From CAYXVF01 sp964468125 (lineage in GTDB: Bacteria; Myxococcota; XYA12-FULL-58-9; CAYXVF01): 64,000 bases of DNA. Shown here one piece after another: positions 31,199-40,305 of the stretch. The stretch lies in NCBI GenBank assembly GCA_964468125.1, contig CAYXVF010000011.1:20781-84780 (forward strand). The letters run 5' to 3'. The notes beneath the pieces were generated by a model. The model ran no database searches, was not told where the DNA came from, and saw nothing but the letters and a program-made list of their open reading frames with translations. A program made the position numbers and the translations under genes. Numbering within the stretch: position 1 is the first letter of the stretch; each line of letters begins with the position of its first letter.

Positions 31199-32994
31199 GC
31201 TCGTCGACAGCCATTGGAAGCGAAGAGAAGGCCCTAGGCAAAGCGGCCGACTGGGGGCTCACCAAGCGCCTCGCGGCCTACCTCTGGCGCGACCCGAAGA
31301 TTTTTCTGTTCTCGGCGGTGATGTACCCGCTCAATGCGCTGACCATCATCATTCCGCCGCTCCTCGTGCAGAAGATCCTCGACGACGCGATCCCATCCGG
31401 CGACCGTGGCTACGTCATCACCCTGTCCCTCGCCTATCTGGGGGCGCTCGTTCTGGAATTCCTCACCGGCTTCTCCTCGGTGGTCGCGATGGGCGTCCTG
31501 GGACAGCGAGCCCTGCGCACGATCCGCGATGAGCTCTTCCGGCACGTGCAACGACTACCGTCGAGCTTTTACGACCGCAATCCCATCGGCCGTGTGCTCA
31601 CTCGCCTCACGAACGACATCGATTCTCTCAGTGAAGTCTTCGCGACCGGTGCGATCACGATCATCGCGGACGTATTTACGATCATCGGCGTCGTGTCGAT
31701 GATGCTCGCCCTCGACCCGGGTCTGACGGTCTGGGCGTTCGTGGTCGTCCCGCCGCTCGTTCTCTTGGCGGCGATCTTTCAACGCTACGCGCGCACCGCC
31801 TTTCGTGAGATTAGGCGCCACCTAGCGCGGATCAACGCCTACCTCTCCGAGCATCTCACCGGCATGGCCGTCGTCCAGGTATTTCGGCAGGAGGAACGGA
31901 CCGCGAGGGAGTTCGACGCGCTCAACCAGGAGTACCTGGCGGCCAACAAATCCGCGATCACCTTTGATGCGTTGCTGTTCTCGATCGTCGAAGCCATCGG
32001 CACCTCGGCGGTGGCTGCGATCATCTGGTTCGGAGCGCCCTCTCTCGCCTCCGGAGCGATCAAGGCCGGCGTTCTCGTTGCGTTCATTCAGTACATTCGT
32101 CGCTTCTTCATCCCAGTCCGGGACCTGTCGCAAAAGTACACGGTCCTCCAGAGCGCCTTCGCAGCGGCGGAGCGGATCTTCTCCCTCCTCGACGAGCCCC
32201 AGACTATTCGCTCTCGGAACGGGGCGGTCGTAGTCGGCGCTCAGTGGCACACGTTGAGCCTGGACCACGTGTCCTTTGCGTACGCCCACGCGCCCAAGGA
32301 CGAAGACTACGTTCTGAGAGACGTGTCGTTTGAGGTGAAGAGGGGAGAGCACGTCGCTCTCGTTGGCCCCACGGGCTCCGGGAAGACGACCGTCTTGAAA
32401 CTCCTGAATCGGTTCTACGAAGTCACCGACGGTGCGGCGCGCCTCGATGGGCGGGACATACGCGACATCGAGCTCGACTCCCTGCGCCGTCTCTTCGCGG
32501 TGGTGTTGCAAGACGTCTATCTCTTCAGCGGGACAGTGATGGACAACTTGCGCTTCGGCGAGCACGTGACCGATGACGACGTCCGTCGAGCTGCAAAAGC
32601 GGTGCAGGCCGGGCGTTTCATCGAGCGTTTGCCAGACGGCTATGACACCCACGTGCGCGAGCTCGGCGCGAATTTTTCCGGCGGTGAGCGGCAGCTGCTC
32701 GCCTTTGCGCGCGCCCTCGCGGTGGACCCACAGATTCTCGTGCTCGATGAGGCGACGAGCAGCGTGGACTCGGAGACGGAAGCGCAGATTCAGCGTGCCA
32801 TGGACGTCTTGATGCGGGACCGGACGGCGATCATCGTGGCGCACCGCCTTTCTACCATTCGCAAGGCGGACCGGATTCTCGTGCTCCAGAACGGGCGGGT
32901 GGTGCAGGAGGGCAACCACGACACGCTCGTCGCCCAAGCGGGTCTCTACCAGGAGCTCGTCGAGCACCAATACGGCGAGAAACTCGCCAGTTGA
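31195..32994 (+). CDS. ABC exporter half-transporter, subunit 2 (consensus Walker B)
   Basis: A 599-residue half-transporter with six transmembrane helices (about 35-320) and an ATPase domain (about 350-595). Walker A is GPTGSGKTT, Walker B ILVLDEATSSVD with the catalytic Glu, and the H-loop IVAHR, but the signature motif is NFSGGERQ instead of LSGGQ. It therefore complements subunit 1: the consensus ATP site would use this Walker B with the partner's LSGGQ, and the degenerate site the reverse. The GTG start at 31195 overlaps the partner stop; frames further upstream lie within the partner gene. MdlB-like. Confidence 0.92.
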   Translation: MSSSTAIGSEEKALGKAADWGLTKRLAAYLWRDPKIFLFSAVMYPLNALTIIIPPLLVQKILDDAIPSGDRGYVITLSLAYLGALVLEFLTGFSSVVAMGVLGQRALRTIRDELFRHVQRLPSSFYDRNPIGRVLTRLTNDIDSLSEVFATGAITIIADVFTIIGVVSMMLALDPGLTVWAFVVVPPLVLLAAIFQRYARTAFREIRRHLARINAYLSEHLTGMAVVQVFRQEERTAREFDALNQEYLAANKSAITFDALLFSIVEAIGTSAVAAIIWFGAPSLASGAIKAGVLVAFIQYIRRFFIPVRDLSQKYTVLQSAFAAAERIFSLLDEPQTIRSRNGAVVVGAQWHTLSLDHVSFAYAHAPKDEDYVLRDVSFEVKRGEHVALVGPTGSGKTTVLKLLNRFYEVTDGAARLDGRDIRDIELDSLRRLFAVVLQDVYLFSGTVMDNLRFGEHVTDDDVRRAAKAVQAGRFIERLPDGYDTHVRELGANFSGGERQLLAFARALAVDPQILVLDEATSSVDSETEAQIQRAMDVLMRDRTAIIVAHRLSTIRKADRILVLQNGRVVQEGNHDTLVAQAGLYQELVEHQYGEKLAS

Positions 32995-33022
32995 CAGTCA
33001 GCGGCGTTGTGAGCAGTAGTAC

Positions 33023-34012
33023 ATGAATCTGTCCGAGTACTCTTCCCCAACCGCGCTTCTTCACGGGCGCGAGCCGCGTTTGCGGTACCCGCTCCTCGCG
33101 ACGGGGCTCGCACTCCTATGCCCGGGATTGGGGCACCTCTATCAGGGGAGGCGTCTGCTCAGCGGACTCTTTTTTGCCATCACGTTGGCGGCGGTGAGCT
33201 CGGTCAACGTGCTCTTCATCGGGCTCGGTGCGAACAGCTTCACCACCTACTATGCGCTCATTGGGCTCGCTGTCCTGTTCTGGCTCTCACAGGTCGTGCA
33301 CGCGGCCCTGCTCGCGTGGCGCTCTGGGGATTACCACCTCACGAGAGACAACCACGTCCCGACTTATGTGCTCTTCGCCGCGCATTTCTGGGTGCTCGTT
33401 CTCGTCGGCGCCTACCTTCAGAAGACCTACGTTGCGAGCCTGTTCACGATGGAAGCGATCGCCATGGCCCCGACGGTCCTTCCCGGCGATGAGCTCTTCA
33501 TCTCGAAGCTCGATAGCGCAGACCTGCACTACGGCGAGGTCGTTCTCTATGAGCACCACGTCGACGCGGCCAGCACGGCTTTCGAGCTCGAGCTCGGTCG
33601 GGTGTTTGGCCTTCCCGGCGACCTGGTCGAGTCGGTCAACGGTGAGTGGTACCGCAATGACGCGCTCGTCGAGATGCGCGAGGTCGGCCCTTTGGAGGTC
33701 CTGAGTCGGGGCATCGCGGGGATCTGGCAGATGGAGGAGATGCTCGCCTACGAGCGGGAAGAGGCGGGCACACGCTTTCGCGTTCTCCGCGCCCTCGATT
33801 GGCACGGGAAGGCGGACAGCGAGGAGTTTCGCCTCTACGAGGTACCCGCCGGGCACGTTTATCTGCTCGCCGACAACCTCGATGGCCACTGGGACAGTCG
33901 CGACTACGGCGCCATTCGCATGACCGAGATCGTCGGTCGGCCCACGATGGTCTGGGGCGAAAAACGCCCGGAGCGCTTCTCCCTCGACCGGGTCGGGCAT
34001 CCGATCGAGTGA
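33023..34012 (+). CDS. Signal peptidase I-like membrane protein lacking catalytic Ser and Lys
   Basis: A 329-residue protein. The first 140 residues hold about four membrane helices, with CPGLGHLYQGR (33-43), a motif also seen in small TM domains that precede some S26-family proteins. The rest aligns with signal peptidase I: EAIAMAPTVLPGD (144-156) stands for the 'SGSMxPTL' box, but the nucleophile Ser is Ala147. LGRVFGLPGD (191-200) stands for 'KRxxGLPGD', but the general-base Lys is Gly192. LADNLDGHWDSRDYG keeps the 'GDN..SxDSR' box. The fold is thus preserved with the active site removed. It is probably a pseudoenzyme that binds rather than cuts exported proteins. It follows the ABC exporter by 28 bp. 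Confidence 0.8.
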   Translation: MNLSEYSSPTALLHGREPRLRYPLLATGLALLCPGLGHLYQGRRLLSGLFFAITLAAVSSVNVLFIGLGANSFTTYYALIGLAVLFWLSQVVHAALLAWRSGDYHLTRDNHVPTYVLFAAHFWVLVLVGAYLQKTYVASLFTMEAIAMAPTVLPGDELFISKLDSADLHYGEVVLYEHHVDAASTAFELELGRVFGLPGDLVESVNGEWYRNDALVEMREVGPLEVLSRGIAGIWQMEEMLAYEREEAGTRFRVLRALDWHGKADSEEFRLYEVPAGHVYLLADNLDGHWDSRDYGAIRMTEIVGRPTMVWGEKRPERFSLDRVGHPIE

Positions 34013-34055
34013 GCTATCAGCGCTCGGCTGCTCTCGCGGGTGCTCATGCGTGTCC

Positions 34056-34748
34056 TCAGCCGCCCCCCCAACCGACCCAGTCCTCGCCGTCGGCGGTTCG
34101 TTCGCGTTTCCAGATGGGAAGGTCCTTCTTGATTTCTTCGAGCGCGGCGCGACAGGCGCGGTAGGCCTCGTCGCGGTGGGGACTCGCCGCGGCGATCACC
34201 ACCGAGCGTTCTCCAACGGGCAGCAAACCCGTGCGGTGGGTGATCGCGAGGCGCACGCCGTCGATCTGTCGCTCTAGGTCAGCCACGATCCGCTCGAGCA
34301 CCCGGCTCGCCATCGGCTCGTAGGCTTCGTAGTCTAACGACAGGACCTCTTTGCCACGGGCGTGGTCGCGGACCGTGCCGATGAAGGTCACCACCGCGCC
34401 GATCTTCGGTCCCTGCACTTTGGCCACGACCGCGTCGAGGTCGATCGGTGCGGTCTGGATCGCGACACGCTCCGATGGGGAGAGACCGGGGGCCCCACCG
34501 GCGACGGGTGGGATCAACGCGATCTCATCGCCATCGGCGATCGGGTCCTCGCGCCGTGCAAATTCGTGGTTTCGTGCCCAGCGCACGCTCTCAAGGCGTC
34601 CTTCCAGGGCGGGGTGTAGCTTCGCGACCCGCGCGGCGACGTCGGCGACCGTGCTCCCCGCCGGGACGACCAGCTCCTCCTCTGGGACACCGCTCTCACC
34701 CCGGCTGCCGCCGAGGTAGAGCACCCGTATCCGCATTGAATCGCTCAT
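34056..34748 (-). CDS. moaD-moaE: Fused molybdopterin synthase MoaD-MoaE
   Basis: Molybdopterin synthase inserts two sulfurs into precursor Z using MoaD-thiocarboxylate as donor and MoaE as catalytic subunit. Here residues 1-85 are MoaD, ending PPVAGG (Gly84-Gly85), and from about 95 the chain continues as MoaE, with FIGTVRDHARGK, ITHRTGLLPVGE and IKKDLPIWKRE carrying the active-site lysines. Because MoaD must have a free C-terminal GG, the fusion needs cleavage after Gly85, as proposed for similar fusions such as mycobacterial MoaX. It is divergent from the kinase gene. The molybdenum enzyme at 49858-53496 is a likely customer. Confidence 0.9.
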   Translation of the reverse strand: MSDSMRIRVLYLGGSRGESGVPEEELVVPAGSTVADVAARVAKLHPALEGRLESVRWARNHEFARREDPIADGDEIALIPPVAGGAPGLSPSERVAIQTAPIDLDAVVAKVQGPKIGAVVTFIGTVRDHARGKEVLSLDYEAYEPMASRVLERIVADLERQIDGVRLAITHRTGLLPVGERSVVIAAASPHRDEAYRACRAALEEIKKDLPIWKRERTADGEDWVGWGGG

Positions 34749-34935
34749 GATGGGCTCTCATCGCCAGTTTTGTCCGGGGGAGCAAGGGGTGTGGGGTGAG
34801 GTGTGCGCCTGCTCAGCGGCAGGCGTGGATCCGGCGGTCCGATCGTGTGCTATGCTCGTGTCACGCCCGTTGCGCATCGGGTGTGCGGCGCCCGCACCGG
34901 CAAGTTCCCCCCGGTTCGGATGCCATTGGGAGAGC
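34749..34935. promoter_or_regulatory. Divergent region between moaD-moaE and the kinase-PilZ gene
   Basis: A 187 bp gap that should contain promoters for both divergent genes. The kinase frame is open through it from 34747, but the sequence there (W/C/S/P-rich, no kinase homology) does not look coding and the ATG at 34936 gives a sensible N-terminus. I see no clear promoter pair. Confidence 0.35.
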
Positions 34936-37155
34936 ATGGACGACGCGCTCAACCTGCTCGACGATCTCGACCTCGAGTTACCCGAGGGCTTTGATTTCGC
35001 CGAAGCAGAAGCTGACAACTCAGTGGCCCAAGGCACTTTCTTCGGGCCCTACCAGGTCATTGCCGACGTCGGCAAGGGCGGCGTCGCGCGTGTGATGCGC
35101 GCTCGACACATTCACCCGAGCTACGCTGACACGACTTTCGCCATCAAGGTGTTGCACGACGAGCTCGCCCGAGATCCCCGGGTCGTTTCCTTCTTCCGCA
35201 ATGAGGCTTTCGTTCTCTCGATGCTGAAGCACCCGAACATCGTGCAGACCTTCGAGGCCGGCACGCAGGACGACAAAGTCTTCATCGCGATGGAGTACAT
35301 AGATGGCCGCGACCTCGATGAGATGATCGCGCGGTGCAAAAAGTTCCACATCGCCCTGCCCACGGAACTGGCGATGTTTGTGGTCACCGAGGTCCTCGAG
35401 GCGCTCGCTTACGCGCACGAACTCACCGACGGTGACGGTGAGCTGCTTCGTCTCGTTCATCGCGACATCAACCCGGCGAACGTCTTCATGTCCTACGATG
35501 GGCACGTGAAGCTCGGGGATTTTGGCGTGGCCTCCGTGGCCGCGGAAGAGCTCGAAAAGAGTCGCGAGCTCGCGGGCAAGATCGGCTATTTCGCTCCCGA
35601 GCAGCTCGCCGGCGAGGCCATCGACCAGCGCGCGGACCTGTTCTCGACGGGCGTGATGATGTTCGAGATCTTCACCGGTCAGCGCCTCTTCGACGGCAGC
35701 GACCAGAACAAGATCCTACGCCTCAACAAGAAGGCGAAGATTCCCCGGCCCTCGAAGCTTAACCCAGCGATTCCTCCAGGCCTCGAAGCGGTGATCCTGC
35801 GCGCGTTGGAGCGAAAGCCCGAGGACCGTTTCCAGAGCGCTCGCGAGATGCGCGACGCTCTCATGCCCTTTTCTCCGGATCCGAGCGGTATGCCGCTGGC
35901 CATCGCGTCCCTGATGCGAATGGTTTTCTTGCAGGAGCACATTCAAGAGCTCCAGCTGCGTGAGGGACTCAATGGAAGCGCCGCGGTTCGGGGCTCGGGG
36001 CAGCACGTGGCGCTGTTCACCACCGACCAGCGCGCACGCATCGCTTTTTCCGAGCTTCTAAACTCTCGTGGTTACCGCGTGATGCCGTTCACGGACATCA
36101 GCACCTTTCGCCTCGCGTGTTCCCAGTCGGCGGTGCCGGACGTGCTGATGGTGGGCGTGGCCGACGCCGCGCTCGTGGCAGGAGAGCTAGCGCAGGCCCT
36201 CGCGAGCTTGCCGACCTCGATTCCGGTGATCGGTGTGTGCGACAACCTGGATGCGTCGATCTGTGCGGTCGCGCAGCAGCTCGGGGCGGTCGACCTTCTG
36301 AGCAAGCCGTTCAACATCGAGCGTGTGTTGACTTCCGTACGGGCGGCGCTTAGCGGTGCTGCGCAGGTCATCGCGAAACGAGAGGCGCAGGCTCCGGCGA
36401 GCGCCCCGGTGCGAACGAAGATTCTGGTGGTCTCCGCCGACCCGAGTCTGGTTGCGCGTCTCACGACCGGCCTGACGGAAGCGACCATTCTGGTGGACGT
36501 GGCATCGTCGCCCGCGGAAGCGCTCGCCCTGACGCTGGAGACCAGCTACGACGGTGTCGTCTTCGATGCGCCGGGCGGTGCGAATCCCGCACGCGTCTTC
36601 ATGAATCAATTCCGTTCCCAGCCGGGCATGGGACTCGTACCGGTGGTCTATCTGTCCGACCCGGGCACGCACCACGGCTATGGTGACTTGGAACAAGACC
36701 GCAGCTTCGTCTGCTCCCGAACCGAGTACGCCAAAACGGTCGTCAACGAGATGAATCGGCTCCTTGCGGACACGCGCATGGGGCGAAGCTTCATCCGCTA
36801 CGACACGAGCTTTCCGGTCGAGCTTCGCTTCGGCGGGCGTGTTTTTGCCGGTGATGCGATCAACGTTTCTCGAGGTGGGCTGATGCTGCGCTGTGTGCAG
36901 CTTCCCCCGATCGGGGAAGCGGTGAGCGTCGGTCTGCGTTTTCCCGGGAGCCATCGTGGCCTCGAGGTGAACGGGAGCGTGATCCGAGTCGACATGGCGC
37001 GCCAGGAGGGCGAGCTGCCGCGCATCGGCGTGTCCTTCGAGCGCTTCACAGGGCGCGGAGAAGTCGACCTGATCGAGTTTCTGAGCCGCCTTGACCAACA
37101 AGCCAACCGTAGGCAAACGGTCATCATCGGCGCGCCCCCACCGGTGCAGACCTGA
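34936..37155 (+). CDS. Ser/Thr kinase with two receiver-like domains and a C-terminal PilZ domain
   Basis: A 739-residue soluble protein with four modules. The kinase (about 36-310) has GKGGVARV, Lys71 in FAIK, HRDINPAN (175-182), GDFGVAS and APEQ. A receiver-like domain (about 355-480) keeps the C-terminal SKPF lysine but has Gly where the phospho-accepting Asp should be (PDVLMVGV). A second receiver-like domain (about 494-610) has YDGVVFDA, which may keep the Asp. A PilZ domain (about 615-725) has VELRFGGRVFAGDAINVSRGG and IGVSFERF. It could join phosphorylation signals to c-di-GMP, but the nucleotide-binding arginines of PilZ are not obvious. No transmembrane segment is seen. Targets unknown. 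Confidence 0.88.
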   Translation: MDDALNLLDDLDLELPEGFDFAEAEADNSVAQGTFFGPYQVIADVGKGGVARVMRARHIHPSYADTTFAIKVLHDELARDPRVVSFFRNEAFVLSMLKHPNIVQTFEAGTQDDKVFIAMEYIDGRDLDEMIARCKKFHIALPTELAMFVVTEVLEALAYAHELTDGDGELLRLVHRDINPANVFMSYDGHVKLGDFGVASVAAEELEKSRELAGKIGYFAPEQLAGEAIDQRADLFSTGVMMFEIFTGQRLFDGSDQNKILRLNKKAKIPRPSKLNPAIPPGLEAVILRALERKPEDRFQSAREMRDALMPFSPDPSGMPLAIASLMRMVFLQEHIQELQLREGLNGSAAVRGSGQHVALFTTDQRARIAFSELLNSRGYRVMPFTDISTFRLACSQSAVPDVLMVGVADAALVAGELAQALASLPTSIPVIGVCDNLDASICAVAQQLGAVDLLSKPFNIERVLTSVRAALSGAAQVIAKREAQAPASAPVRTKILVVSADPSLVARLTTGLTEATILVDVASSPAEALALTLETSYDGVVFDAPGGANPARVFMNQFRSQPGMGLVPVVYLSDPGTHHGYGDLEQDRSFVCSRTEYAKTVVNEMNRLLADTRMGRSFIRYDTSFPVELRFGGRVFAGDAINVSRGGLMLRCVQLPPIGEAVSVGLRFPGSHRGLEVNGSVIRVDMARQEGELPRIGVSFERFTGRGEVDLIEFLSRLDQQANRRQTVIIGAPPPVQT

Positions 37156-37176
37156 CTCCTACTGGAGCGAAGACCT

Positions 37177-38697
37177 ATGAAGAGAATGATTGTGCTCGCG
37201 GCGCTCACCGCGCTCGCGTGCAATGGCAAGTCCGGCGGCGACGCGAGTGACCGTGGCACGCCGCCTCCCAGAGTTGAGCCCTCGGATGCGGTTGAGGCGA
37301 CGGCTGGCACTGCCGTAGCGGCGAGCCCGACAGCGGACGCCCTGCCGGAAGGGCTCGAGGCCGGTGAGCTGTTCTACGGGGTTTATCTCCAGGGCAACAA
37401 GGTCGGCTGGATGCGCCAGGCGGTGCGGGCCGACGAAGGGGTCGTACTGGAGACCGACCTCGTGGCACGTGTGCGGGGGCTCGGAACCGAGCAGAAGGTC
37501 GAGCTCGAAGAGCGGCGTCGTTACGCCTACTCCGGTGGCCTCGAATCGCTTTCCTTCGAGCAAGCCGCCGCCACCGGGGCGACGCGGGTGGAGGGTACCG
37601 CCAAAGGGGACGTGCTCGAGCTCGTGCTGACCGCTGGCGGTGCATCGCGTACGGCGAAAGTCGAGATCGCCGAGTCCCTCGAGGACGTCCTCGCGCCCTT
37701 GCGTCTCGCTCGTACTGGACAGCCTGGTGACCGTGCGGCGGTGAGCCGCTTTGACGCGAGCGTTCAACAACAGATCGAGACCGAATACCGGGTCGTGGCG
37801 CGTGAGAAGAGGAACATCGCGGGCGTCGAGACCGACACGGTGAAGATCGTCAGCAAGAGTCCGACGCTCGGAGTGGAGGAGACCGCGTGGTACGACGAGA
37901 CCGGAACGGTGCTCGAGTCGCGCATTGGCGGGTTCTTCGTAGCGCGCCTCGAGCCCCCGGACGTCGCGAAGAAGCTCGACTACAGCCAGGATCTGTTGAT
38001 CGCGGCGGTAGTGAAGCCGCCTGCGCCGATCAAGAACCCGACGGCACTCGAAGCATTGACACTCGATGTCAAGGGTTTCAACGCCGAGTCCATGCCCCCG
38101 GAGACGCCACGCCAACGGGTGACCCAAAAAGGCGACATGGTGCGGATCTCCCTCAGCCGCGATGCGGCGCCGAGCGCGAAGTGGTCCCTGGGGATGAAGG
38201 TGCCGGAGGGGTTGAAGGAGTTCACAGAGCCGACGGCCTTCATTCAGAGCGATGACCCGGCGATCGTAGAAGCGGCAAAGCGCGCCGTCGGCGACGCGAG
38301 CGAGCTCTTCACGGCAACCTCGAGACTCACCGAGTTTGTCTACGGAGCGATCCGCGACGAATACGTGCCCGCCTACTCGAATGCGAAAGAAGCGCTGGAG
38401 TCCGGCCGGGGGGACTGCACGGAGCACGCGATCTTGTTCGTCGCGCTCGCTCGGGCGCTCGGTATTCCGTCGCGTGTGGCGGTCGGGGTGGCCTACTGGC
38501 CGCCGGGCGGTGGCTTTGGATGGCACGCCTGGGCGGAGGTGCACGCAGGCGGGGACTGGATCGCCGTCGATCCGACCTGGAACCAACCGATCGCGGACGC
38601 GACTCACCTGAAGCTCGCCGGCGGTGGCCCGGCGGAGCAGGCACGCATCGTGATGATGCTCGGGCAACTCCAAATCGCTCGGCTCGTCGGAGGCTGA
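37177..38697 (+). CDS. Transglutaminase-like lipoprotein
   Basis: A 506-residue lipoprotein (signal peptide ending LTALAC). The C-terminal 120 residues are a transglutaminase-like (papain-fold) domain with the Cys in SGRGDCTEHA (about 414), His in WHAWAEV (about 449) and Asp in DPTW (about 466), a complete triad. The N-terminal 370 residues look like a beta-rich domain similar to those preceding transglutaminase cores in DUF3858/DUF3857-type proteins, though I cannot name it. It probably acts in the periplasm as a protease or cross-linking enzyme. The stop overlaps hemW (TGATG), which looks like operon packing rather than shared function. Confidence 0.82.
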   Translation: MKRMIVLAALTALACNGKSGGDASDRGTPPPRVEPSDAVEATAGTAVAASPTADALPEGLEAGELFYGVYLQGNKVGWMRQAVRADEGVVLETDLVARVRGLGTEQKVELEERRRYAYSGGLESLSFEQAAATGATRVEGTAKGDVLELVLTAGGASRTAKVEIAESLEDVLAPLRLARTGQPGDRAAVSRFDASVQQQIETEYRVVAREKRNIAGVETDTVKIVSKSPTLGVEETAWYDETGTVLESRIGGFFVARLEPPDVAKKLDYSQDLLIAAVVKPPAPIKNPTALEALTLDVKGFNAESMPPETPRQRVTQKGDMVRISLSRDAAPSAKWSLGMKVPEGLKEFTEPTAFIQSDDPAIVEAAKRAVGDASELFTATSRLTEFVYGAIRDEYVPAYSNAKEALESGRGDCTEHAILFVALARALGIPSRVAVGVAYWPPGGGFGWHAWAEVHAGGDWIAVDPTWNQPIADATHLKLAGGGPAEQARIVMMLGQLQIARLVGG

Positions 38698-39812
38698 TGG
38701 GAACCGGCCTCTACGTCCACGTGCCGTACTGCCGGCACCGCTGCCCGTACTGCGACTTCAACGTCTGGATCGACAAACGGGCGCCCTGGGATGAGCTGGC
38801 CCGGGCGATCGTCGCAGACCTCGAGCGTCACGCGCCGCGTTTTCCCATGCCCTTTGACACGGTCTACTTCGGCGGCGGGACTCCGTCGCTCGCCCCCGCA
38901 TCGTTCGTCGAAACGATTTTGAGTGCCGCGCGCGGGCTGGGGGTCCGGGGGGAGGCGGAGATTACGATGGAGATCGAGCCGAGTACGATCGAACGCACCG
39001 CGTTGCGGGCTCGGCTTGCGCTCGGCGTGAATCGTGCCAGTCTCGGCTGGCAATCCACCCATGACCGGCTGTTGCGCACGCTGGGCCGAATGCACGATGC
39101 GCAGGCCAGCGCGCGGATGGCTGAGGACGTGAGCGCCGCGGGATTTGAGAACATCAGCGTCGATCTGATCTTTGCCGTCCCGGGCCAATCGATGGCGGAG
39201 CTCGAGGCGGATCTCGACGCGATCGATCGACTCGACCCCGAGCACGTCTCGCTTTACGCCCTGACCTTCGAGGAGGGCACCGAATTCGAGCGCCGTCGTC
39301 GCCAGGGGCGTCTCGCGCCGGTGGACGATGAGCTCGAGCTCGCGATGATGAACCGGATCGAGGAGCGGCTTCTCTCGAGCGGCTATGGACACTACGAGAT
39401 CAGCAACTACGCGAAACCTGGCCGCGAAGCGCGGCACAACTCGGCCTACTGGCAGGGAGCCCCGTACCTCGGGGTTGGACCAGGAGCGCACTCCCATCTG
39501 CCGTTCGAGACGGGTGCGAGACGCTGGGAGGCGTTGCGCAGCCCCGGCGCCTACATCGAATCTAGAGGAGGCGCTTATGAGTGGCAGGAAGAGCTCACCG
39601 AGCGGCAGTCCGTCGGCGAACGATTGATGACCGCCATGCGGCTCGAGAGCGGTCTCGACGTAGCTGCCTTGAGACTCGAGCGTTGGCCGGAGCTGCTGCA
39701 GGCGGGCCAGGACGCGGAGGCGCGGGCGTGGCTGCGGCGCGATGGCTCGCACTGGGTCCCCACGGCTCTCGGGCGCCGGCACGCGGATGCGCTCGCAGCC
39801 CTCTTCGTGTAG
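38697..39812 (+). CDS. hemW: HemW-like radical SAM protein
   Basis: A 371-residue radical SAM protein. The cluster motif is CRHRCPYCDF (about 12-21), CX3CX2C without the extra Cys that follows in HemN, followed by YFGGGTPS (about 58-65). These mark HemW, a haem chaperone-like protein related to oxygen-independent coproporphyrinogen oxidase. Older annotations call such proteins HemN. Length is typical. Its presence with ferrochelatase (55720) and c-type cytochrome genes fits a cell that makes haem proteins. The start is fixed by the overlapping stop of the transglutaminase gene. Confidence 0.9.
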   Translation: MGTGLYVHVPYCRHRCPYCDFNVWIDKRAPWDELARAIVADLERHAPRFPMPFDTVYFGGGTPSLAPASFVETILSAARGLGVRGEAEITMEIEPSTIERTALRARLALGVNRASLGWQSTHDRLLRTLGRMHDAQASARMAEDVSAAGFENISVDLIFAVPGQSMAELEADLDAIDRLDPEHVSLYALTFEEGTEFERRRRQGRLAPVDDELELAMMNRIEERLLSSGYGHYEISNYAKPGREARHNSAYWQGAPYLGVGPGAHSHLPFETGARRWEALRSPGAYIESRGGAYEWQEELTERQSVGERLMTAMRLESGLDVAALRLERWPELLQAGQDAEARAWLRRDGSHWVPTALGRRHADALAALFV

Positions 39813-39847
39813 AGCAGGAAACCCCAATTCGACGATGGGAGTCTCGA

Positions 39848-40249
39848 ATGCTGAACAAGCCTGATCTTGCCGCCCTGTTTCTGCGCCTGGGAGCCGGTGG
39901 AACGATGCTCCTCATGCACGGCTGGCCCAAGCTCATGGGCTTCGCTCAGCGATTCAACAGCTTCCCCGATCCCCTCGGGGTCAGCTCGCCGGTGTCCTAC
40001 AGCCTAACGATCTTCGCGGAGGTGTTCTGCGCCGCGCTCATCGTCGCCGGAGTTGCAACCCGTTTGGCCGCGATCCCGCTGCTCGTTACCATGCTCGTCG
40101 CCGCCTTCGTCGTGCACGGCGCGGATCCGTTCGCGAAGAAAGAGCTCGCTCTGCTCTATGGGACGTGCTTCGCGACGCTGATTTTCTCCGGTTCCGGAAA
40201 ATACCGACTGCAGACGACGGTGCTCGCCCGCTTGGACCGCTGGTCCTGA
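39848..40249 (+). CDS. DoxX-family membrane protein
   Basis: A 133-residue protein with four predicted membrane helices. It has the family features LFLRLGAGGTMLLMHGWPKL at the start, FAEVFCAALIVAGVATRLAAIPL in the middle and a final GSGKYRLQ segment. DoxX proteins occur in many bacteria; members have been linked to oxidoreductase complexes, but the role of this one is unknown. The start at 39848 follows GGGAG at good spacing, 35 bp after hemW. Confidence 0.85.
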   Translation: MLNKPDLAALFLRLGAGGTMLLMHGWPKLMGFAQRFNSFPDPLGVSSPVSYSLTIFAEVFCAALIVAGVATRLAAIPLLVTMLVAAFVVHGADPFAKKELALLYGTCFATLIFSGSGKYRLQTTVLARLDRWS

Positions 40250-40305
40250 CCGCCCTCGCGACCCGCATCTGCGCGATCCGCTCGCTCCAACCCAATCAGG
40301 GTGTG

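Noticed and set aside
37159..38673. Antisense open frame of about 500 codons opposite the transglutaminase-like gene
   Set aside because: The sense frame has a lipobox, a complete Cys-His-Asp triad and tight coupling to hemW. The antisense product is Arg/His-rich without features.
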